A DNA stretch of 40,385 nucleotides. Source: Paenibacillus bovis. GTDB taxonomy: Bacteria; Bacillota; Bacilli; Bacillales; Bacillaceae_C. The notes under the pieces were generated by a model. The model did no database searches and had not been told where the DNA came from. It worked only from the letters and a program-made list of their open reading frames with translations. The stretch spans positions 1 through 40,385 of the forward strand of contig VEFU01000041.1 in the NCBI GenBank assembly GCA_007679095.1, written 5' to 3'. This document shows, one piece after another, positions 7,325 to 18,100 of this stretch; the first letter of the stretch is position 1; the number at the start of each line of letters is the position of its first letter. A program made the translations under genes and the position numbers.

Positions 7325-9721
7325 TTACGTTTTATCAAACCATTTCTTTTCTATTTCTGTTACCTTTTCAGGTTTACCATAATAATATCCTTGTCCAATA
7401 ACATTGAAATCTCGTAACAACTTAATTTGTTCACTTGTTTCAATACCTTCCATAATTACTTTAGTATTATCCAGACAAGTGCCAACATTTATTATCGCTG
7501 TGAGTATTGACATGTTTCGATTACTTTTTAATGCATCATCGATAATCGATTTGTCTATTTTTAATGTATCAATTTCTATTCTCTTCAAAATATTTAAAGA
7601 AGAATAACCTGCACCAAAATCGTCTATCGCAATACGGACTCCTAGTTTTTTTAATTGTTCAATAATGCCCATTGCAGGTTTAATATCTAGCATCATTGTT
7701 TCCGTTATTTCTATTTCAAGATTACAAGTATTTATTTGTAAGCTACTCAATACATTTTTCACTTTTTCAAAAAAGTACGGATCTGTAAATTGACGTGCTG
7801 ATACATTAAAAGCGAGTTTTATATCCGTAATCCCTGCTTCTTCCCAATCCTTTAGTTGTTTGCAAGCTTTTTTTAATACCCATTCCCCAATTCCAATAAT
7901 GGCGCCACTTTCTTCTGCAATTGGGATAAATTCGCTTGGTGAAATATTTCCAAAGGATGGAAACCATCGTAATAATGCTTCTACTCCAACCAACTTTCCA
8001 CTTTTAATCTCTATTTGTGGCTGATAGTAAAGCTGTAATTCCTGTCTTTCAATTGCCTTCCATAATCCATTTTCAATTTGTTGTTTTCGTTTTAAAATAC
8101 AATCTAAGTCTTCCGTGAAAAATTGATATGTGTTCTTTCCCTTCTTTTTAGCTTCATACATCGCTATATCAGAATGGCGAATTAACGTTTCTCCATCCGG
8201 TGTAAACTTAGAAAGCATACTAATACCGATACTTAGCGTAATAATTAAATCATTTGTTCCTATATGAACAGGCTTAACCATTACATTAAGTAACTTCTTC
8301 GCAACAGAGGCAACTTCTTTTTTGGATTGATTTTCTAAAACAATAAAAAACTCGTCTCCACCTATTCTGACAAGGATATCTTTTGGGGTTAAGCATGACT
8401 TCATTCGGTTAGCGACGATTTTCAAAAATTCATCTCCAGCCTTATGCCCCAAAGTATCATTTACTGTTTTAAAATTATCAAAATCTATCATTAAAACTGC
8501 TACGGAAGATTGATCTGCGTACGCTCGTTCTACTACTTTCGTTAAATGTTCATGAAACCAGTGCCGATTGGGAAGTCCGGTAAGTTGATCCGTATATGCT
8601 AAGATTTTCATTTGCTCTTGAAGTCGCTTCGTCTCTGTAATATCTCTTAAAATAATTTGAAAAGCAATCTTATTATCATATACTACTTTTATGACATTTC
8701 CTTCTACCTCGACTATATCTCCAACCGAACTAATCATCCTAAGCTCTAAAGGTTTTAAGTTCATTCCAGCTCGAACTTTTACTAAATAGCTGGATGCCTT
8801 CTCCCAATCTTGATGATGAATAAAATCCAAAATAGGTTTCCCAATAATCTCTTCTTTCTTGCTCACTTTTACTAGATCTAAACAAACTTCATTAATGAAT
8901 ATAATCGCTTTCCCATCATACACGATAATAGGAGCAGGAGATTGTTCTACTAATAATCGATAACGGATTTCACTCAGTCTTATTTTCTCTAAAAGTTGTC
9001 TCTCTGCATATATCTTGCGGTTATCAAGGATGGCTAAACATAAAGCAAAACACATAATCAAAATGGTGATAATAGAAATAATGATTGCAAGTGTATATGT
9101 ATTTATACTATCCGTAATGGAAACATGTCTATGAGGCAAATACTTTACCGCTTTCATTCCGGCATAGTGCATGAGGCAGATTGTGATTCCCATTACAACA
9201 GAACTATATATATTTTGAATTCTAACAGGGGTTAATTCATTCCTAATTTTAGTAAAGGTTTGTACTCCTACCAAAGTAAAAAATACTGCTAAAATAATCG
9301 ATAGTATAAACGGAATTGAAAAAAACTGTATTTGCAAAGGTGCACGAATCGCAAGTAAACCACTATAGTGCGTAATAGTCATCCCTAGGCAAATATTAAA
9401 TCCGCATATATATTTATTGCGGTTATGGAGGGAATGACAATATAACAAGAAAAACATGGAATAGGATGATATACACGCAAAAATAATCATTAAAATTAAA
9501 AGATACGGATTGTAAACAATATTATAGGATGAATAACGAGCAACTACTCCAACAAAATGTGTAGAAAATATCCCTAACCCCATAATAATCGAAGCATATA
9601 TAATCCAGGTTTTCTTCCGTTTATTATTATCAGCAATTCTTTCTGCCATTGTTAAGGAAGTATAAGTTGAAAAAACTGCTATAATAACAGACAGCATAAT
9701 TAATAATGGACTTTGTTGCAC
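7325..9721 (-). CDS. MHYT-PAS-GGDEF-EAL cyclic-di-GMP signalling protein (DgcW/YkoW-like)
   Basis: A membrane sensor linked to both cyclic-di-GMP synthesis and breakdown domains. The N-terminal seven-helix MHYT region has three motifs (STHF, ITHY, LMHY), thought to bind metal and sense a diatomic gas. A PAS domain follows (IIVYDGKAIIFINEVCL), then a diguanylate cyclase domain with an intact GGDEF (VRIGGDEFFIVL), then an EAL domain with EALLRW, ITETMML and DDFGAGYSSL. Both enzymatic domains keep their signature residues, so net activity cannot be predicted. Length and domain order match Bacillus subtilis DgcW. An ATG at 9736 lacks a ribosome binding site; GTG at 9721 has GAGGGTGA five bases upstream and gives the usual short N-terminus (798 residues). 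It is monocistronic. Confidence 0.9.
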   Translation of the reverse strand: MQQSPLLIMLSVIIAVFSTYTSLTMAERIADNNKRKKTWIIYASIIMGLGIFSTHFVGVVARYSSYNIVYNPYLLILMIIFACISSYSMFFLLYCHSLHNRNKYICGFNICLGMTITHYSGLLAIRAPLQIQFFSIPFILSIILAVFFTLVGVQTFTKIRNELTPVRIQNIYSSVVMGITICLMHYAGMKAVKYLPHRHVSITDSINTYTLAIIISIITILIMCFALCLAILDNRKIYAERQLLEKIRLSEIRYRLLVEQSPAPIIVYDGKAIIFINEVCLDLVKVSKKEEIIGKPILDFIHHQDWEKASSYLVKVRAGMNLKPLELRMISSVGDIVEVEGNVIKVVYDNKIAFQIILRDITETKRLQEQMKILAYTDQLTGLPNRHWFHEHLTKVVERAYADQSSVAVLMIDFDNFKTVNDTLGHKAGDEFLKIVANRMKSCLTPKDILVRIGGDEFFIVLENQSKKEVASVAKKLLNVMVKPVHIGTNDLIITLSIGISMLSKFTPDGETLIRHSDIAMYEAKKKGKNTYQFFTEDLDCILKRKQQIENGLWKAIERQELQLYYQPQIEIKSGKLVGVEALLRWFPSFGNISPSEFIPIAEESGAIIGIGEWVLKKACKQLKDWEEAGITDIKLAFNVSARQFTDPYFFEKVKNVLSSLQINTCNLEIEITETMMLDIKPAMGIIEQLKKLGVRIAIDDFGAGYSSLNILKRIEIDTLKIDKSIIDDALKSNRNMSILTAIINVGTCLDNTKVIMEGIETSEQIKLLRDFNVIGQGYYYGKPEKVTEIEKKWFDKT

Positions 9722-9891
9722 AATGGTCACCCTCATATTAAGGATTAGATGAACAATTCCTTACTAGACATTATTGTTCAATCATCCTAATGTTTATTTA
9801 CTTTAAGTATCTTCCACAATAGTATCTTGTACTAGGTTTCTTCACGTATAGTTTCTATCAAAAAAGTTGTTTCATACTTCATCAATAAATA

Positions 9892-9921
9892 CAAAAAAGC
9901 ACAGCATCATAAAGCTGTGCT
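9892..9921 (-). terminator. Terminator of xpt-pbuX
   Basis: On the minus strand, AGCACAGC and GCTGTGCT form an 8-bp stem with an eight-base loop, followed by TTTTT. It lies 55 bases after the pbuX stop codon. Confidence 0.85.
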
Positions 9922-9976
9922 GTGCTTTTATTATTCCATCTGTAATTGTTGTATCCTTCGAAAATTCATAATGAAA

Positions 9977-11859
<1,883 letters not shown>

Positions 11860-11867
11860 TCAAAATT

Positions 11868-11932
11868 AGAATAAAAAAGCCCGAAAAACATGTTTCTCCA
11901 TAACTATGAAAGAAACAACGTTTTTCGAGCTT
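11868..11932 (-). terminator. Riboswitch-controlled intrinsic terminator of xpt-pbuX
   Basis: On the minus strand, AAGCTCGAAAAACGTTGTTTCT pairs imperfectly with AGAAACATGTTTTTCGGGCTT, followed by TTTTT. The loop carries TTTCATAGT, the exact complement of ACTATGAAA, the 3' strand of aptamer helix P1. This gives the competing antiterminator of an OFF switch: guanine locks P1, the terminator forms and transcription stops. Confidence 0.9.
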
Positions 11933-11991
11933 GAATGATCGAAAAGTGTTTAGTGTACACCTATAAAAGAGGAGTAAACTAAACAAGCCGT

Positions 11992-12061
11992 TTTCATAGT
12001 CGGTTTATTTACGGTAAACCGGTAGAGACTTGCGAGCCATATTCTCGCGGATATATGAAAA
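11992..12061 (-). ncRNA. Guanine riboswitch aptamer
   Basis: The minus strand carries the complete purine aptamer. P1 is TTTCATA with TATGAAA. P2 is GCGAG with CTCGC, around GAATATGG. P3 is CCGGTTTACC with its partner around CGTAAATAAACCG. The core segments ATATCC, AAGTCTCTACC and CGACTATG are all present. The discriminating base before ACTATG reads C in CGACTATG, which indicates guanine rather than adenine. Confidence 0.95.
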
Positions 12062-12086
12062 TACTTTATTATGAAAATGTATTTTT

Positions 12087-12114
12087 AGTATAGCATGTCG
12101 TGTTACAAAAACAA
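12087..12114 (-). promoter_or_regulatory. Promoter of xpt-pbuX
   Basis: On the minus strand, TTGTTT (12114-12109), a 16-base spacer and TATACT (12092-12087) form a sigma-A type promoter. The predicted start near 12080 lies about 20 bases before the aptamer. Confidence 0.6.
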
Positions 12115-12219
12115 GAAAAAATTCGAAATTGAATTGTCGAACTTTCGGAAACGCTTTATTAATAAGCAGTCTCCTTTACTATGATATACTTTTATAAATA
12201 GATTTTTTAGGAGAAAATG

Positions 12220-12738
12220 ATGTATAAGAAAGTGAAGAAAAAATTAATTAGTTTGTTTTGTGGAGAGTTAGCAGCTACTATTCTTTTTGCCTTGTTATGG
12301 TTCTTCTACTTGCCTCAATCTGGCTGGTTTGAGCATTATGTAAAAACAATTCCAAGTCTTTTCGCATTCATTTTATTGGAATTCATTCTATTGCAAGGAA
12401 GCTTTTATTGGTATTTGAAATGGAAGCAAGTAAGTAATAAAGATTTTTCGAACTTACCAATATCTTATCTACGGCTGTTTAGCCTCTTTAAAAAATTAAA
12501 TGTGTTATTAATACTTATCGGAATTATTATTTTGGTAAATCAAATGGTTGTCTCTGCTAAAGAAGTATATTGGTATACTTTCGTCTTTGGCTTTGCTGTC
12601 CTAGAACAAGTAAACTACTATCACATTCGTCTTTCTTATCAAACATCGGAGGAATTAAAAGATCTGATGCATCGTAAGAAACTGACTCGTTCCAAGTTGG
12701 CAAAGGAATTATACAGTCTGAAAAGCAAAAGAAACTGA
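12220..12738 (+). CDS. Uncharacterised four-helix membrane protein
   Basis: I do not recognise this family. The 172 residues form about four hydrophobic segments (near residues 12-32, 45-65, 92-110 and 115-135), with a basic N-terminus and a cytoplasmic C-terminal tail rich in Lys/Arg (MHRKKLTRSKLAKEL). The second of two adjacent ATG codons (12220) is preferred because AGGAG at 12209-12213 is then six bases away. It is monocistronic, and is transcribed away from xpt. Its codon use looks like that of its neighbours. Confidence 0.7.
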   Translation: MYKKVKKKLISLFCGELAATILFALLWFFYLPQSGWFEHYVKTIPSLFAFILLEFILLQGSFYWYLKWKQVSNKDFSNLPISYLRLFSLFKKLNVLLILIGIIILVNQMVVSAKEVYWYTFVFGFAVLEQVNYYHIRLSYQTSEELKDLMHRKKLTRSKLAKELYSLKSKRN

Positions 12739-12908
12739 CTTTGCAGCAGTTGGTGTTATAGTCTTGATTACTTTACAGTTTAGTATAAGTAGATTAAACA
12801 TAATTACTTCATTTTGAAACATATATCTCATTTTTAATGTTTGGGATATTATAGAAAAAACACATACCTCCATCGCAATATCGAAGTAAGTGTAGGAGCA
12901 AACAAAAT

Positions 12909-12947
12909 GCAGGTTGTTGAAATTTTCTCGACAACCTGCTGTTATTT
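12909..12947. terminator. Terminator, best oriented for the plus strand
   Basis: GCAGGTTGTTGA pairs with TCGACAACCTGC, followed on the plus strand by TGTTATTTTTTT. It lies between convergent genes (12738 and 12950), so it may also end the minus-strand unit, where the T run is poorer. Confidence 0.7.
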
Positions 12948-12949
12948 TT

Positions 12950-13768
12950 TTATCTTTTAGGATCTGCTCTACGAGGAATTATATAGAATAATAATGTAGC
13001 AAATAATGCAATTCCAAGACTAATACTACCAATAAGGATGTAATTATTCTTTTTTTGAATCGGAGCAATCGAACCTAAATTTCCGGTTAAACCCGGTTCA
13101 GCATCTTTATATTTTTCGTTTTCATTTCTAATATGATCCACTATTTGTTCTGAACTGTATACTTTTCCATTTATCTCAGCTTTATTTTCTCCATTGGGGG
13201 AAAATGGAATTATCTCTTCTTTATCTTTCGTTTTTAAAATAAAATATTTATCACTAACTCCATAATGAACCACGAATATTTCATGTTTACTTTCATTCAA
13301 ATTTACACTAAGACTGTTAAAGCTGTTTAGTGTTTTTTCGATTCCGGAGGCTATTCCCCCAGCAGAACTTAAAAATACTCCTTTATCATCTGTGGAAATT
13401 GTAATAAATGATTTCGGCACACCTTTAGAGTACACTATGTACTCATATATTGTTGTTTCGTATGATATTTCGGACATTTTTTTATATTTATCATCTTTTA
13501 ATCGTTCACCATCAATTGCATAAAGTTGATATCCCGGTCCTAGTGTAACATTCTCTACCTCATTAATATCATTAAAACCATAGCCTTCGGGATCTTCAGA
13601 AACAATTTCCTTAAACAGGTTTATAGCTGAACTAGTAGCGAATTGTTCTATTTCTTTTGGAATCGGTTTTCCAATATTATTTGAATCTGCCAATACTTTT
13701 GGAATAAAAAACAATAGTGTAAATAGAAATGGGAGTAACAAAATATTAATAGTCCTAGTCGTTAACAT
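12950..13768 (-). CDS. Exported single-pass membrane protein of unknown function
   Basis: The family is not recognised. A signal peptide (about residues 1-27, ending VLADSNN) leads into an extracytoplasmic region of roughly 210 residues, followed by one C-terminal helix (YILIGSISLGIALFATLLFYI) and a short basic tail (IPRRADPKR). The protein is therefore anchored with most of its mass outside. The GGAGGG site is well placed for the ATG at 13768. It starts 27 bases after the secreted cysteine peptidase gene and is probably co-transcribed with it. It could be a partner, substrate or anchor for the peptidase, but that is inference from position only. Confidence 0.7.
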   Translation of the reverse strand: MLTTRTINILLLPFLFTLLFFIPKVLADSNNIGKPIPKEIEQFATSSAINLFKEIVSEDPEGYGFNDINEVENVTLGPGYQLYAIDGERLKDDKYKKMSEISYETTIYEYIVYSKGVPKSFITISTDDKGVFLSSAGGIASGIEKTLNSFNSLSVNLNESKHEIFVVHYGVSDKYFILKTKDKEEIIPFSPNGENKAEINGKVYSSEQIVDHIRNENEKYKDAEPGLTGNLGSIAPIQKKNNYILIGSISLGIALFATLLFYIIPRRADPKR

Positions 13769-13795
13769 TTATTTTCCCTCCTTTATTAAATGCAC

Positions 13796-14365
13796 CTATT
13801 TTGTAATATTTCTCAACCCAGAATTCCAATACCTACCACTTCCATCTTTATTGAAAGTGGCATAATCTATTGTAACTTTAGCTCCATAGGAGGGATCACT
13901 GTATTTAATATAATTTCTATAAGGGTCAATAGTTTGATTATATCCATAAATCGTAACTGCATGCCCTATTTCTCTATTGGTCCATTGCCAATTAACGTAT
14001 ACTGGACGTCCTGCATCTATTTCTTTGAATACATCAACTATTGTTAAGTTCCCGGAGTAGTTACTTGAGGTAACTCCCTTAGTTTTTAATCCTGTCTTTA
14101 CTTGATTATCAGTTCCTCCATCATTCTTACAACTAGATGTACCTTTTCCATCTTTAACAAATTGACATTGAGTAACTGTTTTAGAATAGTAATTCAAAAT
14201 TCCCTGACCATTTGCTGCCCAACACCAATTTGTTTCAATTTGCGCGTAGCCTCTAAACGATATTTCTTTACTTTTGGCAAAGGATATTCCTGCAAAAGAC
14301 ACAAAAAATATTGCAACAAAAAAGATGACAACAGATGTTTTTTTGTTATTTTTTTCACTCTCCAT
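13796..14365 (-). CDS. Secreted papain-like (C39/C70-type) cysteine peptidase
   Basis: An exported protein with an N-terminal signal or anchor segment (residues 11-30, VVIFFVAIFFVSFAGISFA). The catalytic core is visible: an oxyanion-hole Gln42 and nucleophile Cys48 in QIETNWCWAA, His135 in GHAVTIYGY, and Asp157 in YSDPSYG. The order and spacing fit small papain-like peptidases of the AvrRpt2/C39_2 clan. Two more Cys (67 and 79) could form a disulfide. The 189-residue length suggests a catalytic domain with no extra wall-binding module. It is the first gene of a two-gene unit with the membrane protein at 12950-13768. Substrate and role are unknown; processing of a secreted peptide or host or competitor protein is possible. 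Confidence 0.8.
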   Translation of the reverse strand: MESEKNNKKTSVVIFFVAIFFVSFAGISFAKSKEISFRGYAQIETNWCWAANGQGILNYYSKTVTQCQFVKDGKGTSSCKNDGGTDNQVKTGLKTKGVTSSNYSGNLTIVDVFKEIDAGRPVYVNWQWTNREIGHAVTIYGYNQTIDPYRNYIKYSDPSYGAKVTIDYATFNKDGSGRYWNSGLRNITK

Positions 14366-14824
14366 TCCTCCCTTTTCAACTGCTTATTTTTATTCAATAA
14401 ATTATGGTAGTCAAAAATTCCCATAATCCATAATCTGCCTACTCTCTAACTGTTGAATTAATAAATCGTAAGATTCATTTTTAGTAAATTCTAAAGTTAG
14501 CAGTCCTTAATAGATTACTGATTACCAGGATATTCTTAAAAAAGTTATAATCTCCATAGATGGTATATATTTCAATTTATGTATAAAATCAGTATATTCT
14601 AAGTTTTCATTACTGTCAATAGTTTTAATATAAAAGTTAACTTTGGAAATCATTATTTCTACAAGTATAAATTAGAGTCAATAATAATGTTTTCATTTAT
14701 ATTTCTTATTTGATGTTTGCACCACTTTTATGTTAAGTTTATGAATAAAGTTAAACATGTATATTTTTTGTATACTTCCCTCCAATTCAATTCTTAACAG
14801 GAGTTTTTGATTTTAAGAAACCCA
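14366..14824. other. Long AT-rich intergenic region with no gene seen
   Basis: About 460 bases upstream of the peptidase gene and downstream of the DUF1906 gene. It contains many stops in all frames, no ribosome binding site followed by an open frame, and no clear tRNA or riboswitch. It probably holds the promoter of the peptidase unit. Confidence 0.6.
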
Positions 14825-14825
14825 T

Positions 14826-14879
14826 AAAAAGAGTATCCCTCTCCATCTAATAAGTAGGATATTAGCCGGAAAGGGTTAC
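14826..14879 (-). terminator. Terminator of the DUF1906-like gene
   Basis: On the minus strand, GTAACCCTTTCC pairs imperfectly with GGAGAGGGATAC, extended inside by CTAATA/TATTAG, and is followed by CTTTTTAT. It begins just after the stop codon at 14887. Confidence 0.7.
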
Positions 14880-14886
14880 ATGGTAA

Positions 14887-15537
14887 TTACCACATCATCT
14901 GCAATACTCGCTCATCAGCTAAGTTCGTATCTATTGGGCATTCTTTAACATCTCTTCCATACTGCCATAGCCATACATTGCTCGAGCAGTTTGGCTTTTT
15001 AGGATTGAAAGCTGGTGCGTTAGTTGCTTTCGTTGCACCTGTTTCTGGCTCGGCACTCCAGAGAATGGTTTGCACTTTAACTCGATTGCTTTCTTGAACT
15101 GCTTGACAATAAGCTTGATTGAAACCCCCAGTAACAGGATCATGATAAATACCTGTTTTATAACCACTAGGATACAATCCATCTACCCAGCCTTTAATCC
15201 ATTGGTGATCCACTTCAAAAAACCGCTCTACATTAGCAAATATAACTATTCCCTTCGGAAAACCTAGCCTCATTGCATGGTGCACTGCATTGTATGCAGC
15301 TTCTTTCCCTTGTTGATATCCTTTTGCGATCTGGAATACATTGTAAATAGGCATTATCTTGATTCCTTTATCGCGAAGAAATTTAATTTCCTGTTGCGAT
15401 AGGCCTTCAGATGCTCCTTCTACTCTTGTCAAATATCTTCCCCAAAAAACGGGACGTCCAAAATTAGTTGTAACACAATCTAATAATTCAGCTGTCACAC
15501 TAGTAGCTGAATCCACACCCCAAACATAATTAGGCAC
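14887..15537 (-). CDS. DUF1906 / Rv2525c-like glycoside-hydrolase-fold protein
   Basis: The start VWGVDSATSVTAELLDCV and the pattern FWGRYLTR, IKIMPIYNVF, KEAAYNAVHHAMRLGFPKG, IVIFANVE, YKTGIYHDP and ILWSAEP match the DUF1906 family, a TIM-barrel related to GH25 lysozymes. The family often acts on, or sits near, the cell wall. There is no signal peptide, so the protein is either cytoplasmic or exported by another route. GTG at 15537 has AAAGGGAG about eight bases upstream; the GTG at 15546 is too close to the same site. The 216 residues make a single domain. Catalytic activity in this family is not well established. Confidence 0.75.
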   Translation of the reverse strand: MPNYVWGVDSATSVTAELLDCVTTNFGRPVFWGRYLTRVEGASEGLSQQEIKFLRDKGIKIMPIYNVFQIAKGYQQGKEAAYNAVHHAMRLGFPKGIVIFANVERFFEVDHQWIKGWVDGLYPSGYKTGIYHDPVTGGFNQAYCQAVQESNRVKVQTILWSAEPETGATKATNAPAFNPKKPNCSSNVWLWQYGRDVKECPIDTNLADERVLQMMW

Positions 15538-15610
15538 CCTTTCCACTCCCTTTACCTATCCATACTTTTATTTGTATGTTTTAGTCTCAGAAACGGTACG
15601 TAAAAACAGC

Positions 15611-15636
15611 AAAAACTCCTTCCCAAGAGGAAAGGA
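15611..15636 (-). terminator. Terminator of chrA
   Basis: On the minus strand, TCCTTTCC and GGGAAGGA form an eight-pair stem with a TCTT loop, followed by GTTTTTG. It lies just after the chrA stop codon. Confidence 0.75.
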
Positions 15637-15643
15637 TTTTTTC

Positions 15644-16840
15644 TCAAATAAAGGATAGTAAAGCGCCGCCTGCAGCACCTGTAACAACAATAATCCACTG
15701 TGGTAGCTTCCAGTATACAAGCATACTGAAAAGTACTGCTGCAAAAGCAAAATCTCTCGGAGCTAAAATAGAGCTAGTCCAAATAGGTTGATAGAATGCC
15801 GCAATTAAAATACCAACAACTGCAGCATTCACTCCCATTAAAGCACCTTTCACTTTTGGATTGCGGCGTAGCTGGTCCCAAAATGGCAGTGTTCCGAGTA
15901 TTAATAGAAATGCAGGTAAGAAAATGGCGAATGTAGCTAATAAACCTCCTGTCCATCCATTCATAACTGCTCCTAAATATGCTGCAAAAGTGAATAATGG
16001 ACCCGGTACTGCCTGTGCTGCACCATATCCAGCTAGAAAGGCCTCTTCACTTAGCCAACCTGTTGGAACAAATTCACGCTCCAATAGTGGTAAAACAACG
16101 TGTCCACCACCAAACACTAGTGATCCTGAACGATAAAAGCTATCAAACATTGCAACCCAATCAAGTTGCGTTACCTCTCTCAAAATAGGTAGCAAAATGA
16201 GTAAACCAAAAAATAACGATAAACAAATAATGCCGAATTTAGGAGAAACCGGAAATTGAATAGATGCTGAGTTATCTTCTCTATGATTTTTATAAATTAC
16301 ATAACCTATAAATGCAGCAATTAGAATAACTCCAATTTGAGTATAAGCTGTTTGCCACACTAATATAACAACTAAAGAAAGTAAGGCAATCGCCTTTCTC
16401 TTTAAGTCTGGTACTAGTTTCGTAGCCATTCCCATGATTGCATGAGCTACTACAGCCACAGCTACAATTTTCAACCCATGAATCCAGCCAGCATCTCCAA
16501 TATTGAGACCCTGCAAAATTAATGCAAATGCAATAAGTGCAACTACTGACGGAATCGTGAAACCAAGAAATGATACAATCCCACCTAACACTCCTGCACG
16601 CATGACACCAATACCTATCCCTACTTGACTACTTGCAGGTCCAGGTAGGAACTGACATAATGCAACTAAATCGGCATAACTTTTTTCATCCATCCACTTA
16701 CGACGACGTATATATTCTTCATGAAAATACCCTAAATGGGCAACCGGACCACCGAAAGAGGTAAAGCCAAGTCTTGTAGATATCGCTAAGATTTCCATTA
16801 AAGCTTGAAATCTTGTCATTTTTTTCGTTTTTACATCCAT
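15644..16840 (-). CDS. chrA: Chromate transporter, fused two-domain ChrA
   Basis: A membrane efflux protein of the CHR family that exports chromate, or a related oxyanion. The 398 residues contain two homologous halves. The first has FTSFGGPVAHLGYF, ALCQFLPGPASSQ and VGIGIGVMRAG. The second has SLVFGGGHVVLPLLEREFV and AAQAVPGPLFTFAAYLG. About ten to twelve membrane segments are visible. Full-length fused ChrA is the long-chain type. The AAGGGGGG site is somewhat far from the ATG at 16840; Met8 is an alternative start. It is a single gene, divergent from the zinc-ribbon gene. Confidence 0.93.
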   Translation of the reverse strand: MDVKTKKMTRFQALMEILAISTRLGFTSFGGPVAHLGYFHEEYIRRRKWMDEKSYADLVALCQFLPGPASSQVGIGIGVMRAGVLGGIVSFLGFTIPSVVALIAFALILQGLNIGDAGWIHGLKIVAVAVVAHAIMGMATKLVPDLKRKAIALLSLVVILVWQTAYTQIGVILIAAFIGYVIYKNHREDNSASIQFPVSPKFGIICLSLFFGLLILLPILREVTQLDWVAMFDSFYRSGSLVFGGGHVVLPLLEREFVPTGWLSEEAFLAGYGAAQAVPGPLFTFAAYLGAVMNGWTGGLLATFAIFLPAFLLILGTLPFWDQLRRNPKVKGALMGVNAAVVGILIAAFYQPIWTSSILAPRDFAFAAVLFSMLVYWKLPQWIIVVTGAAGGALLSFI

Positions 16841-16991
16841 CTAGTAATATATCCCCCCTTGAAAATACTATAGATTCGAGTGTAGCATGTTTTTATTTAT
16901 GTTCATATTAAATTTACATAATCTTAATATTTTTAGTGCTATTTTCGAAACATTATTGTATTAATGAACGTAATCATTACTAGAGGTGGTA

Positions 16992-17180
16992 ATGATGGAG
17001 GAAAGAGTCTGTAAAGCATGCGCTAGTAATTCTTTTGGAAAAGGCGTTATGGATGGATATGCACATGTCCGCCCGGTGGACAAATTTTTCAGCACTGGGT
17101 CTTCATTAGAATTAATCATCTGTACGAACTGCGGAGAAGTTGCATCCATGAGAGTAAAAAAACCAGATAAGTTTAAATAA
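16992..17180 (+). CDS. Small zinc-ribbon protein
   Basis: A 62-residue protein with two CxxC pairs (CKAC near the N-terminus and CTNC about 40 residues later), consistent with a single structural zinc site. AGAGGTGG at 16982-16989 supports the ATG at 16992 or the next one at 16995. The C-terminus is basic (RVKKPDKFK). It may be cotranscribed with the methyltransferase that starts 25 bases later. The function is unknown; small zinc ribbons often act as nucleic-acid or protein adaptors. Confidence 0.7.
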   Translation: MMEERVCKACASNSFGKGVMDGYAHVRPVDKFFSTGSSLELIICTNCGEVASMRVKKPDKFK

Positions 17181-17205
17181 TAAATGATGAATAGGAGATA
17201 TCAAT

Positions 17206-18024
17206 ATGAAAAATCAAATTCGCACTAATAATGTCGAGCGGTTTTCTGGTTTCGGTGACCTGTATGATCAAAATCGACCACATGCACCTGAGGAAGTTAC
17301 AAGGATACTTACTACTTACTTAGGAACTAGACCACAGCTCGTTATAGATGTTGGTTGCGGCACAGGTCTCTCCACTTTTATTTGGAAACAAAAAGCAAGC
17401 AAAGTGATAGGAATTGAACCTAGTGATGATATGCGTGAAGTTGCCGTCAACAATTGGCAAGCAGCGCAAAAGCCAGTAAATATACGGTTTGTGCCTGGTT
17501 TTTCACATGACCTTGGTATCGAGAGTAATTCAGTAGATATTGTTACATGTTCACAATCGTTCCATTGGATGGAACCACAATCAACATTGCGTGAATTCTC
17601 TCGTGTTTTGCGAACTGGTGGTGTATTTGCCGCATATGATTGTGACTGGCCACCTGCCTTTAACTGGGAAGTAGAAGAAAGCTATAAACATTTAATTAAG
17701 CTGGCAGATAATCGTGTTTCCGAACTATCTCAAAGTGAACAACAAGCACATAAATGGGATAAAGAGAAACATTTGATTCAAATTCAAAAATCCGGATTAT
17801 TCCGTTTTGCTAAAGAAATTGTTTTTCACAATTGGGAGCAATGTGATGCAACTCGCTATACAAATATTGCCTTGAGCCAAGGTGCGCTGCAAACTGCAAT
17901 TAAATTAGGTGCAGATGATTTACATCAAGCTGTCGAGAATTTCCGTAATCAAGTTGTTGATGCATTTGCTGGAGAAACACTGGATGTACTTTTTAGTTAC
18001 CGTATGAGATTAGCAATTAAGTAA
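17206..18024 (+). CDS. Class I SAM-dependent methyltransferase
   Basis: The 272-residue protein has the glycine-rich SAM-binding motif I (VIDVGCGTGLS, about residues 46-56), an acidic residue after the next strand (IGIEPSDDM), motif II-like DIVTCSQSFHWM and motif III-like VLRTGGVFAAYD. It belongs to the UbiE/Methyltransf_11 type, similar to small-molecule methyltransferases. The substrate cannot be read from the sequence. TAGGAGATATC precedes the ATG. It lies between the zinc-ribbon gene and an MBL-fold hydrolase on the same strand. Confidence 0.88.
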   Translation: MKNQIRTNNVERFSGFGDLYDQNRPHAPEEVTRILTTYLGTRPQLVIDVGCGTGLSTFIWKQKASKVIGIEPSDDMREVAVNNWQAAQKPVNIRFVPGFSHDLGIESNSVDIVTCSQSFHWMEPQSTLREFSRVLRTGGVFAAYDCDWPPAFNWEVEESYKHLIKLADNRVSELSQSEQQAHKWDKEKHLIQIQKSGLFRFAKEIVFHNWEQCDATRYTNIALSQGALQTAIKLGADDLHQAVENFRNQVVDAFAGETLDVLFSYRMRLAIK

Positions 18025-18100
18025 GAAAAGTTAAGTGCATAAAAGACTCTCTCCGCGAAAAGCTATCAGTAGCTTATATGAAAACTGAGGTGATTTTTCG

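Noticed and set aside
12140-12165. Catabolite-responsive element near GGAAACGCTTTA
   Set aside because: Too many mismatches to the cre consensus and no catabolic gene downstream.
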